Of a DNA stretch of 64,000 nt, positions 16,238 to 25,878 are shown one piece after another (position 1 is the first letter of the stretch; each line of letters begins with the position of its first letter). Below the pieces are notes generated by a model. That model was not told the DNA's origin and made no database searches. It saw nothing but the letters and a program-made list of their open reading frames with translations. Source of the DNA: Comamonadaceae bacterium G21597-S1 (lineage in GTDB: Bacteria; Pseudomonadota; Gammaproteobacteria; Burkholderiales; Burkholderiaceae_C); assembly GCA_027214345.1 (NCBI GenBank), contig JAPWHR010000002.1:310001-374000 (forward strand), written 5' to 3'. The translations under genes were made by a program, and so were the position numbers.

Positions 16238-17830
16238 ATGCAGCCCATGCAAGCGAGCTTCCTGACCCACGGCACGATGCGGCATCTGCAGTTCCGCGGC
16301 CTGTGGGCTGGCGGCAGCGTCTACTTCGTCGGCAACGCCATGCAGACCATGGCAGCGTCGTGGATGATGGTCGAGCTCAGCGGTTCGTCCTTCCTCGCGG
16401 CCCTGGTGCAGACCGCAGTTTTCCTGCCGATGTTCCTGTTCTCGTTGCCGGCCGGGGTGATGGCCGACATCACCGACCGGCGTCGCCTGATCGTGCGCGC
16501 ACTGGCGGTGCAGGCCGCTGCCGGGGCCTTGCTGGCCTTCCTGTCGCTGACGCAGCTGACCGGGCCTGGCGGCGTGTTGTTCCTGATCTTCGTGGCCGGC
16601 AGCTGCACCGCGCTGATGTCGCCGGCATGGAATTCGACCGTGGCCCAGTCGGTGCCGCGAGAGGAGTTGCCGCAGGCCATCATCGCGACCAGCGTGTCCT
16701 ACAACGGCGCGCGGGCGCTCGGCCCGGCCCTGGCCGGGTTGGTGTTCGCCTACCTCGGCGGCGCCTGGAACTTCGCGCTGGCGGTCGTCAGCACGCTGAT
16801 CATGATGCAGTCGATCCGCCGCTGGCCGCCGCCGCCGCACCCGCCCTCGCGGCTGCCGGCCGAACGCCTGTGGGGCGGCATGCTCAGTGCGCTGCGCTTC
16901 GCCTGGCACTCGCATACCGTGCTGGCCCAGTTGCTGCGTGCGGCCGCGTACAGCGGCGCGGGCTCGGCGCTGTGGGCCTTGTTGCCGGTGATCGGCCAAC
17001 GCCAGTTGGGGCTCGACGCCAGCGGGTTCGGCCTGATGATGGGTTGCCTGGGCGCGGGGGCCGTCATCGCCGGCACCCTGATCGGCAAGGTGCGGGCGCG
17101 ATTCGGCCTCGAGGCGCTGGTCACGGCCGGCTGCGTGTCGTATGCGCTGGTCATGCTGGTGGCCGCGTTCTCGCGCTGGCATCTGCCGGTCTATCTCGCG
17201 CTGGTCGTTGGCGGTGGCGCCTGGATGTCGGTGATGTCGACCTTCAACACCGCCACGCAGACCAGTGTGCCCCCGTGGGTGCGGGCCCGGGCCGTGGCCA
17301 TGCACACGCTGGCCGCGCTGGGTGCCTTCGCGTTCGGCTCGGCGTTCTGGGGCGCGTTGTCGGACCTCGCCGGCCTGTCCACGGCGCTGGTGACCGCCGC
17401 CGTGTGCATGGCCTGCGGACCGCTGCTGGCGCGGCGGTTTCCGCTGCGCATGGGCGAGGCGCGCGACGTGACCCCCGCCACGCCGTCCCTGCAGGACCTG
17501 TTCCTGGGCAAGGAACCCGATCCGGGCGATGGCCCGATCGCGGTGGAAATGGCGTATCGCATCGACCCGCAGAACGCCGAGGATTTCCTCAGCGCGATCA
17601 GCCAGCTGCGCGCCACGCGGCGACGCGATGGCGCCACGTTCTGGCGCGTTTACCGTGACCTCGCCGACCCGAACCGTTATCTGGAGCGTTTCATCGTGAC
17701 CTCCTGGGCCGACTATCTGCACCAACGCGCACGCGCCACGCAGGCCGATCACGAAATGGAGTCGGACGTGCGAAGCTTCCTGATGGACGGCGAGTCGGTA
17801 ACGATGCAGCACTACATCGCCGAGCGCTGA
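16238..17830 (+). CDS. MFS transporter of the MFS_3 (EntS-like) family with a C-terminal soluble domain
   Basis: The 530-residue protein has about 11-12 transmembrane segments (roughly 20-410), with the family loop DITDRRRLIV between helices 2 and 3. A cytosolic tail of about 100 residues (430-530) resembles a ferredoxin-like, antibiotic-monooxygenase-type fold (AVEMAYRIDPQNAEDFLSAI, then VTSWADYLHQR). This layout is known for the MFS_3 family of drug/siderophore effluxers. Two in-frame ATGs (16238 and 16247) are possible starts, neither with a strong ribosome-binding site. The gene stands alone; the substrate is unknown. Confidence 0.85.
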   Translation: MQPMQASFLTHGTMRHLQFRGLWAGGSVYFVGNAMQTMAASWMMVELSGSSFLAALVQTAVFLPMFLFSLPAGVMADITDRRRLIVRALAVQAAAGALLAFLSLTQLTGPGGVLFLIFVAGSCTALMSPAWNSTVAQSVPREELPQAIIATSVSYNGARALGPALAGLVFAYLGGAWNFALAVVSTLIMMQSIRRWPPPPHPPSRLPAERLWGGMLSALRFAWHSHTVLAQLLRAAAYSGAGSALWALLPVIGQRQLGLDASGFGLMMGCLGAGAVIAGTLIGKVRARFGLEALVTAGCVSYALVMLVAAFSRWHLPVYLALVVGGGAWMSVMSTFNTATQTSVPPWVRARAVAMHTLAALGAFAFGSAFWGALSDLAGLSTALVTAAVCMACGPLLARRFPLRMGEARDVTPATPSLQDLFLGKEPDPGDGPIAVEMAYRIDPQNAEDFLSAISQLRATRRRDGATFWRVYRDLADPNRYLERFIVTSWADYLHQRARATQADHEMESDVRSFLMDGESVTMQHYIAER

Positions 17831-17860
17831 ACCCGGCCCGGCGGCATCGGTGTCGCGCGA

Positions 17861-18430
17861 CTAGCGGAACACCCCGAACGACTGGGTCCAGTAGGTGCCG
17901 TAGTTGCTGCCCGCACCATCGGCGCATGCGATCGCGTAGTGCTGGTAGGTGGGGCGCATGATGTTTTCGCAGTGCCCCGGGCTGAGCAGCCAGCCCTGCA
18001 TGGCCGCCTCCATCGACGCGTAGCCGGCGGCGATGTTCTCGCCGGTGGCGGGCCCGTAACCCGCGGCCGTGGTGCGCTGACTCGCGGTGACGCCGTCCGG
18101 ATTGGTGTGCGCAAAGAAGTTGCGGTTCGCCATGTCCGACGCGTGGGCCTGCGCCGCGACCTGCAGTTGTGCATCCCACACCAGCGGCGTGGTGGCGGGG
18201 AAAAACGCCGTGCCGCATTGGCGTGCCACCGCCCGCGCCGCATTGATGCGATCGACGGCTTCCTGCACCGTCGGGGCGGCGGAACAGCTGCCCGACGGGT
18301 TCGGATTCGGGTTCACCGCCAGGTTCTGACCGGAAGACGCGCCGTCGCCGCCACCGCCACCGCCGCCGCACGCAGCCAGCAGCAGCGAAAGCAACAGGGG
18401 CAGTGCACCTTGAATGGGGAACGATTGCAT
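17861..18430 (-). CDS. CAP-domain (SCP/PR-1-like) lipoprotein
   Basis: The 189-residue protein starts with a lipoprotein signal: L18-A19-A20-C21 followed by a long glycine run, so it is probably lipid-anchored. The CAP domain (about 55-188) shows AQAHASDMANRNFFAHTNPDG, GENIAAGY and W-x4-GHCENIM, the conserved CAP motifs carrying His and Glu of the cavity. Four cysteines may form disulfides. Bacterial CAP proteins are exported and mostly uncharacterised, with peptidase or lipid-binding roles proposed. It is convergent with the MFS gene. Confidence 0.86.
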   Translation of the reverse strand: MQSFPIQGALPLLLSLLLAACGGGGGGGDGASSGQNLAVNPNPNPSGSCSAAPTVQEAVDRINAARAVARQCGTAFFPATTPLVWDAQLQVAAQAHASDMANRNFFAHTNPDGVTASQRTTAAGYGPATGENIAAGYASMEAAMQGWLLSPGHCENIMRPTYQHYAIACADGAGSNYGTYWTQSFGVFR

Positions 18431-18829
18431 CGGGGCCTCACGCGATGGTCTGCAAGCCAGGGTGGTCCGGTTCGACGCGAGTCAGCGGTCGGAACCTGCC
18501 GGCATCGGTCGTCCGGCAATAACCGGCGACGACCTGCGAAGGTGTCCGCAGCGACCATCACCCGCGACACCATCACGCCGGCATTGTCCGTGCAGATGGG
18601 CGGCCAGGCGCGGCTTGCGCGGCACCCGCGGCGTCGCGACGTCCACCTTTTTGTTGATTTCGTCGTCACCCCAGGGTCGATCGGATCGGCACGCCGGGCC
18701 GCATCACGCATGCCGCAGGCATGGCCGCCGCCAGGCGTCGATGTTTGACCTGCCTCAACCGCCGCGACCGGAACAGCCGTTACGCTGCGCGCATTGTTCG
18801 ACCGGCGATGACTCGCCCGTATCGCCACC
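18431..18829. other. 399-base intergenic region
   Basis: This region separates the CAP lipoprotein from a divergent flavin oxidoreductase and should hold both promoters. A TTGACC lies around 18746, but no matching -10 is visible at normal spacing. No coding sequence, RNA or repeat was recognised. Confidence 0.4.
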
Positions 18830-20095
18830 ATGCCCGACACCGTTTCCCCCACCCCTGCGCCGCGCGCCGACGACCCGCGTGCCTGCACCGCCACCGTCGA
18901 CCCCGACTGCGCGCAATGGCTGCAGGCGAGCGGGTTGCGCCCCTTGCGGCTGCACGGCCGTACCCTGCTGCCGATCGTGCAAGGCGGCATGGGCGTGGGC
19001 GTGTCGGCCCACAAGCTGGCGGGCACCGTGGCGTCGCTGGGCGCCGTCGGCACCATCTCGTCGGTCGACCTGCGCCGCCACCACCCCGACCTGATGGAGC
19101 GCACGCACGGCCTGCCACCGGGCGCGGCGGCGCGCGACGCCATCGACGCGGCCAACCTGGAGGCGCTCACGCGCGAGATCGCGCTGGCGCGCGAACGTGC
19201 GGGCGGCCGCGGCCTGCTGGCGATCAATGTCATGCGCGCGGTCACCGCCTACGCGCCGTCGATCACCCGCGCGCTCGAATGCGGCATCGATGCCGTGGTG
19301 GTCGGCGCCGGTCTGCCGCTGGACCTGCCCGAACTGGCGCGCGAACATCCTGCGACCGCGCTGGTGCCCATCCTGTCGGATGCGCGTGGCGTGCAACTGG
19401 TGGTGCGCAAGTGGGAACGCAAGCAGCGCCTGCCCGACGCCATCGTGATCGAGCACCCGCGACTGGCCGGCGGGCACCTGGGCGCGGCGAAGATCGCCGA
19501 CCTGCATGATCCGCGCTTCGAGTTCGAGAACGCGATCCCGCAGTCGCTGGCCTTCCTGCGCAGCGCCGGCATCGAACGCGAGGTGCCGATCATCGCCGCC
19601 GGCGGCATCCGCACGCGGGCCGACATCCAGCGCATCCAGGGCCTGGGCGCGGCCGCGGTGCAGATGGGCACGCCGTTCGCGGTCACCACCGAAGGCGACG
19701 CCGATCTGGCCTTCAAGCAGGTACTGGCGCAGGCGTCCGACGCCGACATGGTCGAATTCACCAGCGTGGCCGGCCTGCCGGCACGCGCGGTGCGCACGCC
19801 GTGGCTCGATGCCTATTTGCGCACCGAACACAAGCTGCAGGCCGTCGCCCATCCGAAGGCCCGTTGCACCAAGAGTTTCGACTGCCTGGCCCAGTGCGGC
19901 CTGCGCGACGGCCTCGCCCAGTGGGGCCAGTTCTGCATCGACAACCAGCTCGCGGCCGCGATGCGCGGCGACACCCGCAAGGGGCTGTTCTTCCGCGGCG
20001 TCGGCGCCCTGCCGTTCGGCGAGCAGATCCGCAGCGTGCGCGAGCTGATGCGGCAGCTGATGGTGCCGGGCCAGGCCTTGTTACCATCGGCCTGA
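18830..20095 (+). CDS. Nitronate monooxygenase/NAD(P)H-flavin oxidoreductase family protein
   Basis: This 421-residue TIM-barrel flavoprotein belongs to the 2-nitropropane dioxygenase/enoyl-reductase (FabK-like) superfamily. The FMN-binding parts are PIVQGGMGVGVSAHKLAG near 50-66, PIIAAGGIRTRADI and AAVQMGTPFAVTTE. A C-terminal extension holds three cysteines (RCTKSFDCLAQCG), atypical of short nitronate monooxygenases and seen in a longer subgroup of unknown substrate. IEHPRLAGGHLGA contains the usual active-site histidine. Its function is oxidation of nitronates or reduction of an unsaturated substrate; I cannot choose. Confidence 0.8.
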   Translation: MPDTVSPTPAPRADDPRACTATVDPDCAQWLQASGLRPLRLHGRTLLPIVQGGMGVGVSAHKLAGTVASLGAVGTISSVDLRRHHPDLMERTHGLPPGAAARDAIDAANLEALTREIALARERAGGRGLLAINVMRAVTAYAPSITRALECGIDAVVVGAGLPLDLPELAREHPATALVPILSDARGVQLVVRKWERKQRLPDAIVIEHPRLAGGHLGAAKIADLHDPRFEFENAIPQSLAFLRSAGIEREVPIIAAGGIRTRADIQRIQGLGAAAVQMGTPFAVTTEGDADLAFKQVLAQASDADMVEFTSVAGLPARAVRTPWLDAYLRTEHKLQAVAHPKARCTKSFDCLAQCGLRDGLAQWGQFCIDNQLAAAMRGDTRKGLFFRGVGALPFGEQIRSVRELMRQLMVPGQALLPSA

Positions 20096-20128
20096 CGGCC
20101 GGCGGCACCGGGCCGCTCCGCCATCCGC

Positions 20129-21328
20129 ATGTTGCTCCAGATCGAGGAACCGAACCCCGACACGCCACCCGGCCTGCCCCTGCTGCGTATCGGGTTGCGG
20201 CCGTTCTACCTGCTCAGCGCGCTGGCCGCCGCCATCACCGTGCCGATCTGGATCGCGGTGCTGCTGGTCCCGTTGCCGTGGCCCGCCGCGATGGCTCCCG
20301 TCTACTGGCATGCCCATGAAATGATCTATGGCTTCGCCGGCGCCACCGTAGTCGGCTTCCTGCTCAGCGCCAGCCGGGCCTGGACCGGCCTGGGGACGAC
20401 ACGCGCCGGCGCACTGGGCACCCTGGCCCTGCTGTGGCTGGCCGGACGGGTCGCGCTGTTCATCGCGCCCTATCCCGTCTATGCCGCGCTCGATCTCGCG
20501 CTGCTGCCCATCGTCGCCGCCGTTCTGATCCGGCTGCTGTTGTCGACCGGCATGCGGCGCAACCTGCCCCTGGCCGTCATCGTGCTGGCACTGGCGCTGA
20601 TGAACCTGGTGTTCCACCTGGCGGTGCTGCAATGGCTGGTGCTGCTGCCGCCACCGTCGGCGCTGCACGGGGCGCTAGGCCTGCTCGTCCTGATGCAGGG
20701 CGTGATGGCCGGGCGCGTCATACCGGGTTTCACCATCAGTGCGGCCCGCGGCACATTACGGATCGCTCCGCTACCCTGGCTCGACAAGGCCTGCCTGGGC
20801 GCAACGGCGGCGGGGCTGGCGGCCTGGGTGGCGGCGCCGCCCGCCTGGTCCGCGTGGACCGCGGCCGTGCTGCTGCTGGCCGCGCTCGGCCACGCGTTGC
20901 GGCAATGGCGCTGGCGTTCGCGCGTCGTGTGGCAACGGCCGGTGTTGTGGATCCTGCACGCAGCCTACCTGTGGATCACGCTCGGCCTGGCCCTGCTGGC
21001 GCTGGCCCACCTGGGCTGGATGCCGCTGTCCGCCGGCATCCATGCGCTGGGGGTGGGCGCCACCGGCGGCCTGATCATCGGCATGATGACGCGTACCGCG
21101 CGCGGACACACCGGTCGCGGCCTGCACACCGGTGCCTGGGAGATCGCTGCTTATGGCCTGGTGCTGCTGGCCGCCGCCCTGCGCGTGGCCCAGACCCTGG
21201 CGCCGGCCCAGGCCACGACCGCGCTGCTGGTGAGCGCCGCAGCCGCCTGGAGCGCGGCCTTTGCCATCTACCTGTGGATCTACACGCCGTGGCTGGTACA
21301 CACCCGCACGGACGGACGCGACGGATGA
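20129..21328 (+). CDS. nnrS: NnrS family haem/copper membrane protein
   Basis: The 399-residue protein has about 12 transmembrane segments. Family signatures are IGLRPFYLLSA, YWHAHEMIYGFAGA with conserved histidines, GFLLSASRAWTG and GRVIPGFT. NnrS helps cells resist nitric oxide and nitrosative stress, and binds haem and copper in Rhodobacter. No NO reductase or denitrification genes are in view, so it may act in general NO defence. The stop overlaps the start of the SirB2 gene by four bases, implying a two-gene operon. Confidence 0.9.
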   Translation: MLLQIEEPNPDTPPGLPLLRIGLRPFYLLSALAAAITVPIWIAVLLVPLPWPAAMAPVYWHAHEMIYGFAGATVVGFLLSASRAWTGLGTTRAGALGTLALLWLAGRVALFIAPYPVYAALDLALLPIVAAVLIRLLLSTGMRRNLPLAVIVLALALMNLVFHLAVLQWLVLLPPPSALHGALGLLVLMQGVMAGRVIPGFTISAARGTLRIAPLPWLDKACLGATAAGLAAWVAAPPAWSAWTAAVLLLAALGHALRQWRWRSRVVWQRPVLWILHAAYLWITLGLALLALAHLGWMPLSAGIHALGVGATGGLIIGMMTRTARGHTGRGLHTGAWEIAAYGLVLLAAALRVAQTLAPAQATTALLVSAAAAWSAAFAIYLWIYTPWLVHTRTDGRDG

Positions 21329-21717
21329 ACACCATGGACTACGCCGACATTCGCCTCCTGCACATCAGTTGCGCCAGCATCAGCATCTGCCTGTTCGTCC
21401 TGCGGGGCGCGCTGCAGTTCGCCGGGGTTCCCTGGCGCCGCTGGCGCATATTGCGTATCGCGCCGCATGTCAACGACACGGTGCTGCTGGCAGCGGCAAT
21501 CGCGTTGTCGTGGATCAGCCACCAGGTTCCGCTGCAGCAGGACTGGCTCAGCGCCAAGGTCGGCGCGCTGCTGCTGTACATCGTGCTCGGCCACATGGCG
21601 TTTCGCGCCGAGGCGTCGCCGGCGCGCCAGGCCGTGGCATTCGCCGCGGCACTGGTCACCGTGGCCTACATCGTGATGGTGGCGATCACGCGATCGGCCA
21701 CACTGGGACTGGGGTGA
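21325..21717 (+). CDS. SirB2 family membrane protein
   Basis: The ATG at 21325 overlaps the nnrS TGA and gives 130 residues with four transmembrane helices. The conserved N-terminal LLHISCASISICLFVLRG, the PHVNDTVLL segment and KVGALLLYIVLG match the SirB2/invasion-gene-regulator family. Such genes commonly sit beside nnrS in betaproteobacteria. The molecular function is not established; conserved histidines suggest cofactor or ion binding. Confidence 0.85.
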   Translation: MNTMDYADIRLLHISCASISICLFVLRGALQFAGVPWRRWRILRIAPHVNDTVLLAAAIALSWISHQVPLQQDWLSAKVGALLLYIVLGHMAFRAEASPARQAVAFAAALVTVAYIVMVAITRSATLGLG

Positions 21718-21729
21718 AACCCGCGGCCG

Positions 21730-22137
21730 TCAGTTGAACACGACGGTGTGGCCGTCGCGGTCGAACGGGATGAAGGACGACAGGTTCCCGCTCTTGATCG
21801 ACTCGGTCATGCCGTCAAGGGCCTGGGACACGTCGGACGCGGCCGGCGCAACGCCCTGACGCCCCCCGATCGCGGCTACGAACACGATGGCCCAGGGCTT
21901 GTTGCCGAACGCCAGGGACTCGCGCGCCAGCGTCGCGAAGTCGACGATGTCGTCCGGTGCCTTGTCGACCGTCATCACCGGTACCAGGGCACCTCCCTCG
22001 CCGGCCTCGAAACGCCGGCGCTCCTCCTCGGTGCTGTCGTCGGCCAGTTCGGCCTGCGCGAACACGAACAACAGCCGCTGCGGTTCGCTCTGGGCGCGGG
22101 CGGCGGTCAACAGATCACTGAAACTGGAGATGTTCAT
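21730..22137 (-). CDS. Small conserved protein next to class II ribonucleotide reductase
   Basis: The start at 22137 gives 135 residues beginning [16 protein letters not shown]; an upstream in-frame ATG at 22185 is possible. The motif [12 protein letters not shown] and the ending [13 protein letters not shown] are those of a Burkholderiales family often labelled 'ribonucleotide reductase subunit alpha', although it contains no reductase motifs and is too small to be one. It is transcribed away from nrdJ. No signal peptide, membrane segment or metal site is visible. Function is unknown; conserved linkage to the reductase is the only clue. Confidence 0.72.
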   Translation of the reverse strand: MNISSFSDLLTAARAQSEPQRLLFVFAQAELADDSTEEERRRFEAGEGGALVPVMTVDKAPDDIVDFATLARESLAFGNKPWAIVFVAAIGGRQGVAPAASDVSQALDGMTESIKSGNLSSFIPFDRDGHTVVFN

Positions 22138-22219
22138 GGCAGCAAGCCCGGATGCAAGCGGGTCGAAATGGGAGTAAAAAGACAAGGGGACGGGGCTGCG
22201 ATTATCGACCCTTGTGGCA

Positions 22220-22258
22220 GGTCAAGTTCGCGCGGGTGGACGCGCCCTATGCTTGACC
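22220..22258. promoter_or_regulatory. Nested dyad in the nrdJ leader
   Basis: An outer 7-bp inverted repeat GGTCAAG (22220-22226)/CTTGACC (22252-22258) encloses an inner 5-bp stem GCGCG (22230-22234)/CGCGC (22241-22245). It lies 51-89 bases before the nrdJ start in the gap shared with the divergent small gene. It could be an operator or a leader RNA stem. It does not match a cobalamin riboswitch. Confidence 0.4.
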
Positions 22259-22308
22259 ACATCAGTCAAGAAATGCACCGGACTACAAACCAGGAGACCG
22301 ACACCACC

Positions 22309-25206
22309 ATGTCCAGCACGCGCAGCGCACCCAAGCCCGACACTGCAACGACCAGCCCCTTGCCGCCGCAATCCATCAGCGAGGAAGTGCTGCTGGAGAA
22401 ATACGCCAAGGACGACGAACGCACGGTTGCCGACGTCAACCGGCGCGTCGCGCGTGCCCTGGCGCTGGCCGAAAAGCCCGAGAAACGCGCGCACTGGGAA
22501 GCCCGGTTTCTCGGCGCGTTGCAAGGCGGCTTCCTGCCAGCCGGCCGCATCCAGTCGGCCGCGGGCACGGACCTCTCGGCCACGCTGATCAATTGCTTCG
22601 TGCAACCCGTCGGCGATTCCATCGCGCACGAGGACGATGGCGACCCCGGCATCTATATCGCACTCACACAGGCCGCCGAGACCATGCGCAAGGGTGGTGG
22701 CGTCGGTTACGACTTCTCGCGCATCCGCCCGCGCGGCGCCTGGGTCGGCAGCACGCGCTCCAGCGCGTCCGGGCCGGTGAGTTACATGCAGGTGTTCGAC
22801 CGCTCCTGCGAGACGGTCGAGTCCGCCGGCTCGCGGCGCGGCGCGCAGATGGGCGTGTTGCGTTGCGACCATCCGGACATCGAGGAATTCATCCGCGCCA
22901 AGGACACCGGGGGCCTGAGCAACTTCAACATCTCGGTAGGCGTCACCGATGCCTTCATGCAGGCGGTGCAGGCCGATGCGACGATCGAACTGGTGCACCG
23001 CGCCGAACCCGGCCCGGCGCAGAAGCTGGCCGGCGCCCACCAGGTCACGCCGCCCGACGCCAGCCCCTACTGGGTCTACCGCAAGCTGCCGGCGCGCCAG
23101 TTGTGGGACCAGATCATGCGCTCCACCTACGACCACGCCGAACCTGGCGTGTTGTTCCTGGACCGCATCAACAACGACAACAACCTGCAGTATTGCGAGA
23201 CGATCGCGAGTACGAATCCTTGTGGCGAACAACCGCTGCCCGCCTACGGATGCTGCTGCCTGGGCTCGATCGACCTGACGCGTTTCATCCAGGCGCCGTT
23301 CCGCGACGACGCGCGTTTCGACGAGGCAGGTTTCACGGCGCTGGCCGCGACCGCGGTGCGCATGCTCGACAACGTGCTCGACATCACCGTGTGGCCCCTG
23401 CCGCAGCAGCAGGCGGAGGCGCGCAACAAGCGCCGCGTCGGGCTCGGATTCACCGGCATGGGCGATGCGCTGGTGATGCTGGGCCTGCACTACGACAGCG
23501 AGGCGGCCCGCGCCATGGCCCGGCGCATCAGCCAGTCGCTGCGCGACGCAGCCTACGCCGCGTCCAGCGAACTGGCGCTCGAGCGCGGCGCGTTCCCGCT
23601 GTTCAACGCCGACCTGTACCTCAGCGGCCCGGGTTTCGCATCGCGCCTGCCGCAGTCCCTCAAGGACCGCATCCGCAGCCAGGGCATCCGCAACTCGCAC
23701 CTGCTGTCGATCGCACCGACCGGCACCATCAGCCTGGCCTTCGCGGACAACGCCAGCAACGGCATTGAGCCGGCCTTCAGCTGGACCTACACCCGCAAGA
23801 AGCGCATGGCCGAAGGCGGCTTCAAGGAATACGCGGTGCAGGACCATGCCTGGCGGCTGTTCCGCCACCTGCGCGGCGACGACGCGCCGTTGCCGCCGGC
23901 CTTCGTGACCGCGCTCGAACTCAGCGCGCAGGCACACGCCGCCATGGTCGCCGCGGTGGCGCCGTTCGTCGACACCGCGATCTCCAAGACCGTCAATGTG
24001 CCGGCCGACTATCCGTATGCCGACTTCCAGGACCTGTACCTGCAGGCATGGCAGTCCGGACTCAAGGGCCTGGCCACCTACCGGCCCAACAGCGTGCTCG
24101 GCTCGGTGCTGCACGTCGACGCGCCGGCTGCGGCAGAGCCCCTGGTGGTGCACGACACCAACCGCCGACTGGCAATCGAACGCCTGCCCGCCCCGGTGCT
24201 GGCGTCGCTGCGCTGGCCCGGACGGCCGGAGCTGCCGGCCGGCAATCCGGCCTGGACCTTCATGGTGCACCACCCGTTCGGCGACTTCGCGCTGTTCGTC
24301 GGCGAACTCGCCCCCGAGGCGGGCAACACGCCGCGACCGTTCGAAGTGTGGGTCAACGGGGCCGAACAACCCCGGGGCCTGGGCGCGTTGGCCAAGACCT
24401 TGTCGATGGACATGCGGGCCAACGACGCCGCCTGGCTGCGGCTCAAGCTCGATGCGCTTGCTACCGTAGCCGAAGAGCGCAGCTTCGAGATGCCGTTCCC
24501 GCCCAATGGCGAACGCCGCTTGTTCCCGGGCGTCGTTGCCGCCACCGCGGCCGTGATCCGCTGGCGCTGCGAGCAGTTGCAGGGTGCCGGCACCGCCGGG
24601 CCGACTCCGGTGCTCGATGCCATGTTCAGCCGTGACGAACCGCTGACCGGCCCCGGCGGCACGCTGGCCTGGGCCGTGGACGTGGACAACCCGGCCACCG
24701 GCGAACGTTTCACGCTGACCCTCAAGGAAATCACACTGCCGCAACACGACGGCGGGGCGCTCACGCGACCGTGCGCCATCGGCCTGTCGGGCAACTACCC
24801 GCGCGCCTACGACGGACTGGCGCGCCTGTTGTCGCTGGACATGCGGGTCATCGACCCGGCCTGGATCGGCATGAAGCTGCGCAAGCTGCTCAACTATGCC
24901 GAGCCGCTGGGCCATTTCATGGCCTTCGTGCCCGGCCTGCCGGCCAACGAGCGGCGCCAGCAGGTATGGCCGTCGACCGTGGCCTATCTGGCGCGACTGG
25001 TCATCCATCGGTATGCGATGCTCGGCGTGCTCGACGAACAAGGTTATCCGGTACGCGAGATGGGCGTGCTGGAGAACCCGGCCGGCGGACGCGCGGGCGC
25101 GGAACTGGCCGGCCGGCCCTGCCCCGAATGCGGCAATCCGACCGTGATCAAGAAGGACGGCTGCGACTTCTGCACGGCATGCGGGTACGTCGGGCAGTGC
25201 GGTTGA
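22309..25206 (+). CDS. nrdJ: Adenosylcobalamin-dependent (class II) ribonucleotide reductase
   Basis: The chosen ATG follows CAGGAG by about 12 bases and gives 965 residues. Class II enzymes use B12 instead of a diiron-tyrosyl subunit to make deoxyribonucleotides, with or without oxygen. The radical site N303-P-C305-G-E307 and the first redox cysteine in INCFVQP (C96) are present; [10 protein letters not shown] and [10 protein letters not shown] line the nucleotide site. About 600-900 holds two repeated TSCPD-type modules (both contain a LSMDMRxxDxxWxxxKL-like segment). The last 30 residues form a [13 protein letters not shown] zinc finger, the redox/metal tail of this family. The stop is followed by a 215-base gap before the dksA-like gene. 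Confidence 0.94.
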   Translation: MSSTRSAPKPDTATTSPLPPQSISEEVLLEKYAKDDERTVADVNRRVARALALAEKPEKRAHWEARFLGALQGGFLPAGRIQSAAGTDLSATLINCFVQPVGDSIAHEDDGDPGIYIALTQAAETMRKGGGVGYDFSRIRPRGAWVGSTRSSASGPVSYMQVFDRSCETVESAGSRRGAQMGVLRCDHPDIEEFIRAKDTGGLSNFNISVGVTDAFMQAVQADATIELVHRAEPGPAQKLAGAHQVTPPDASPYWVYRKLPARQLWDQIMRSTYDHAEPGVLFLDRINNDNNLQYCETIASTNPCGEQPLPAYGCCCLGSIDLTRFIQAPFRDDARFDEAGFTALAATAVRMLDNVLDITVWPLPQQQAEARNKRRVGLGFTGMGDALVMLGLHYDSEAARAMARRISQSLRDAAYAASSELALERGAFPLFNADLYLSGPGFASRLPQSLKDRIRSQGIRNSHLLSIAPTGTISLAFADNASNGIEPAFSWTYTRKKRMAEGGFKEYAVQDHAWRLFRHLRGDDAPLPPAFVTALELSAQAHAAMVAAVAPFVDTAISKTVNVPADYPYADFQDLYLQAWQSGLKGLATYRPNSVLGSVLHVDAPAAAEPLVVHDTNRRLAIERLPAPVLASLRWPGRPELPAGNPAWTFMVHHPFGDFALFVGELAPEAGNTPRPFEVWVNGAEQPRGLGALAKTLSMDMRANDAAWLRLKLDALATVAEERSFEMPFPPNGERRLFPGVVAATAAVIRWRCEQLQGAGTAGPTPVLDAMFSRDEPLTGPGGTLAWAVDVDNPATGERFTLTLKEITLPQHDGGALTRPCAIGLSGNYPRAYDGLARLLSLDMRVIDPAWIGMKLRKLLNYAEPLGHFMAFVPGLPANERRQQVWPSTVAYLARLVIHRYAMLGVLDEQGYPVREMGVLENPAGGRAGAELAGRPCPECGNPTVIKKDGCDFCTACGYVGQCG

Positions 25207-25421
25207 CATGCGGCCCGCGGTTTGCCTTGGGTCGAGCACAGGGCCGGGCATGCATCGCCGCTCCCGGCATCCACGCGACGCGCGCCACCTCGGCTGCAAC
25301 AAGGCCGACTCGGCATCCCGCATGCGCCGGGCGACGAAGCTGGTAGGCTTGACACCTGTCGCGTGGCCCGCACCTGCACATGGCGCGTATTCACCCACCA
25401 TCCATTCCAAAGAGGTTTCCC

Positions 25422-25781
25422 ATGAGCCAGTCCCTGACCCCCGCCCAACTCGATGAACTCAAGGCATTGCTGCTCAAACGCAAGGAGCAATTGCAGCAGG
25501 AGATGCAGCAGAACCGGGAGAACCTGAAACCGCCCACCAGCGATGAAGGTGGTGTGGTGCAACGCAACGTCGCGCGCGAGGTGGACCAGACCCTGACCGA
25601 CCTCGATGCAACCGACATCGCGCGGATCGACCGTGCGCTCAAGGCGATGGCGGATGGCAGCTACGGGTTATGCGGCGAATGCGGCTGTGACATTCCCTTC
25701 GAGCGATTGAAGGTCGAGCCGCAGACGGAACACTGCGTGACCTGCAAAGGACGCTGGGAAGCGCGCGCGGGCCGGGCCTGA
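25422..25781 (+). CDS. TraR/DksA-family zinc-finger protein
   Basis: The start at 25422 follows AAGAGG and gives 119 residues. A coiled-coil N-terminal half (LDELKALLLKRKEQLQQEM) carries acidic residues at the turn (ALDATDIARID-like region), followed by a four-cysteine zinc finger CGECG-x17-CVTC. Such proteins enter the RNA polymerase secondary channel, and DksA acts with ppGpp. It is shorter than DksA itself (about 150 residues) and resembles the second, DksA2-like paralogue common in Burkholderiales. The exact role is uncertain. Confidence 0.86.
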   Translation: MSQSLTPAQLDELKALLLKRKEQLQQEMQQNRENLKPPTSDEGGVVQRNVAREVDQTLTDLDATDIARIDRALKAMADGSYGLCGECGCDIPFERLKVEPQTEHCVTCKGRWEARAGRA

Positions 25782-25802
25782 ACACGGTCGGTCCGATCCG
25801 GA

Positions 25803-25835
25803 TGCCGGCGGCGCCTCAGGCGCACACCGCCGGCA
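25803..25835. terminator. Two-tier hairpin between convergent genes
   Basis: TGCCGGCGG (25803-25811) pairs with CCGCCGGCA (25827-25835), enclosing a second stem CGCC/GGCG with loop TCA. It sits between the DksA-like stop at 25781 and the AraC stop at 25879. The strong GC stem without a T run fits a bidirectional terminator. Confidence 0.55.
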
Positions 25836-25878
25836 CCAGGCCGGGCCTGTCGCGGCGGCCATGGCTCGTTGCCTTCCA

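Noticed and set aside
22138-22308. Cobalamin riboswitch before the B12-dependent reductase
   Set aside because: CCAGGAGACC near the start resembles one conserved riboswitch segment, but it is at the ribosome-binding site and the B12 box and the other helices are absent.
22222-25410. A 1062-codon open frame on the minus strand
   Set aside because: Antisense to nrdJ; the plus-strand frame has clear reductase motifs and the minus frame has none.
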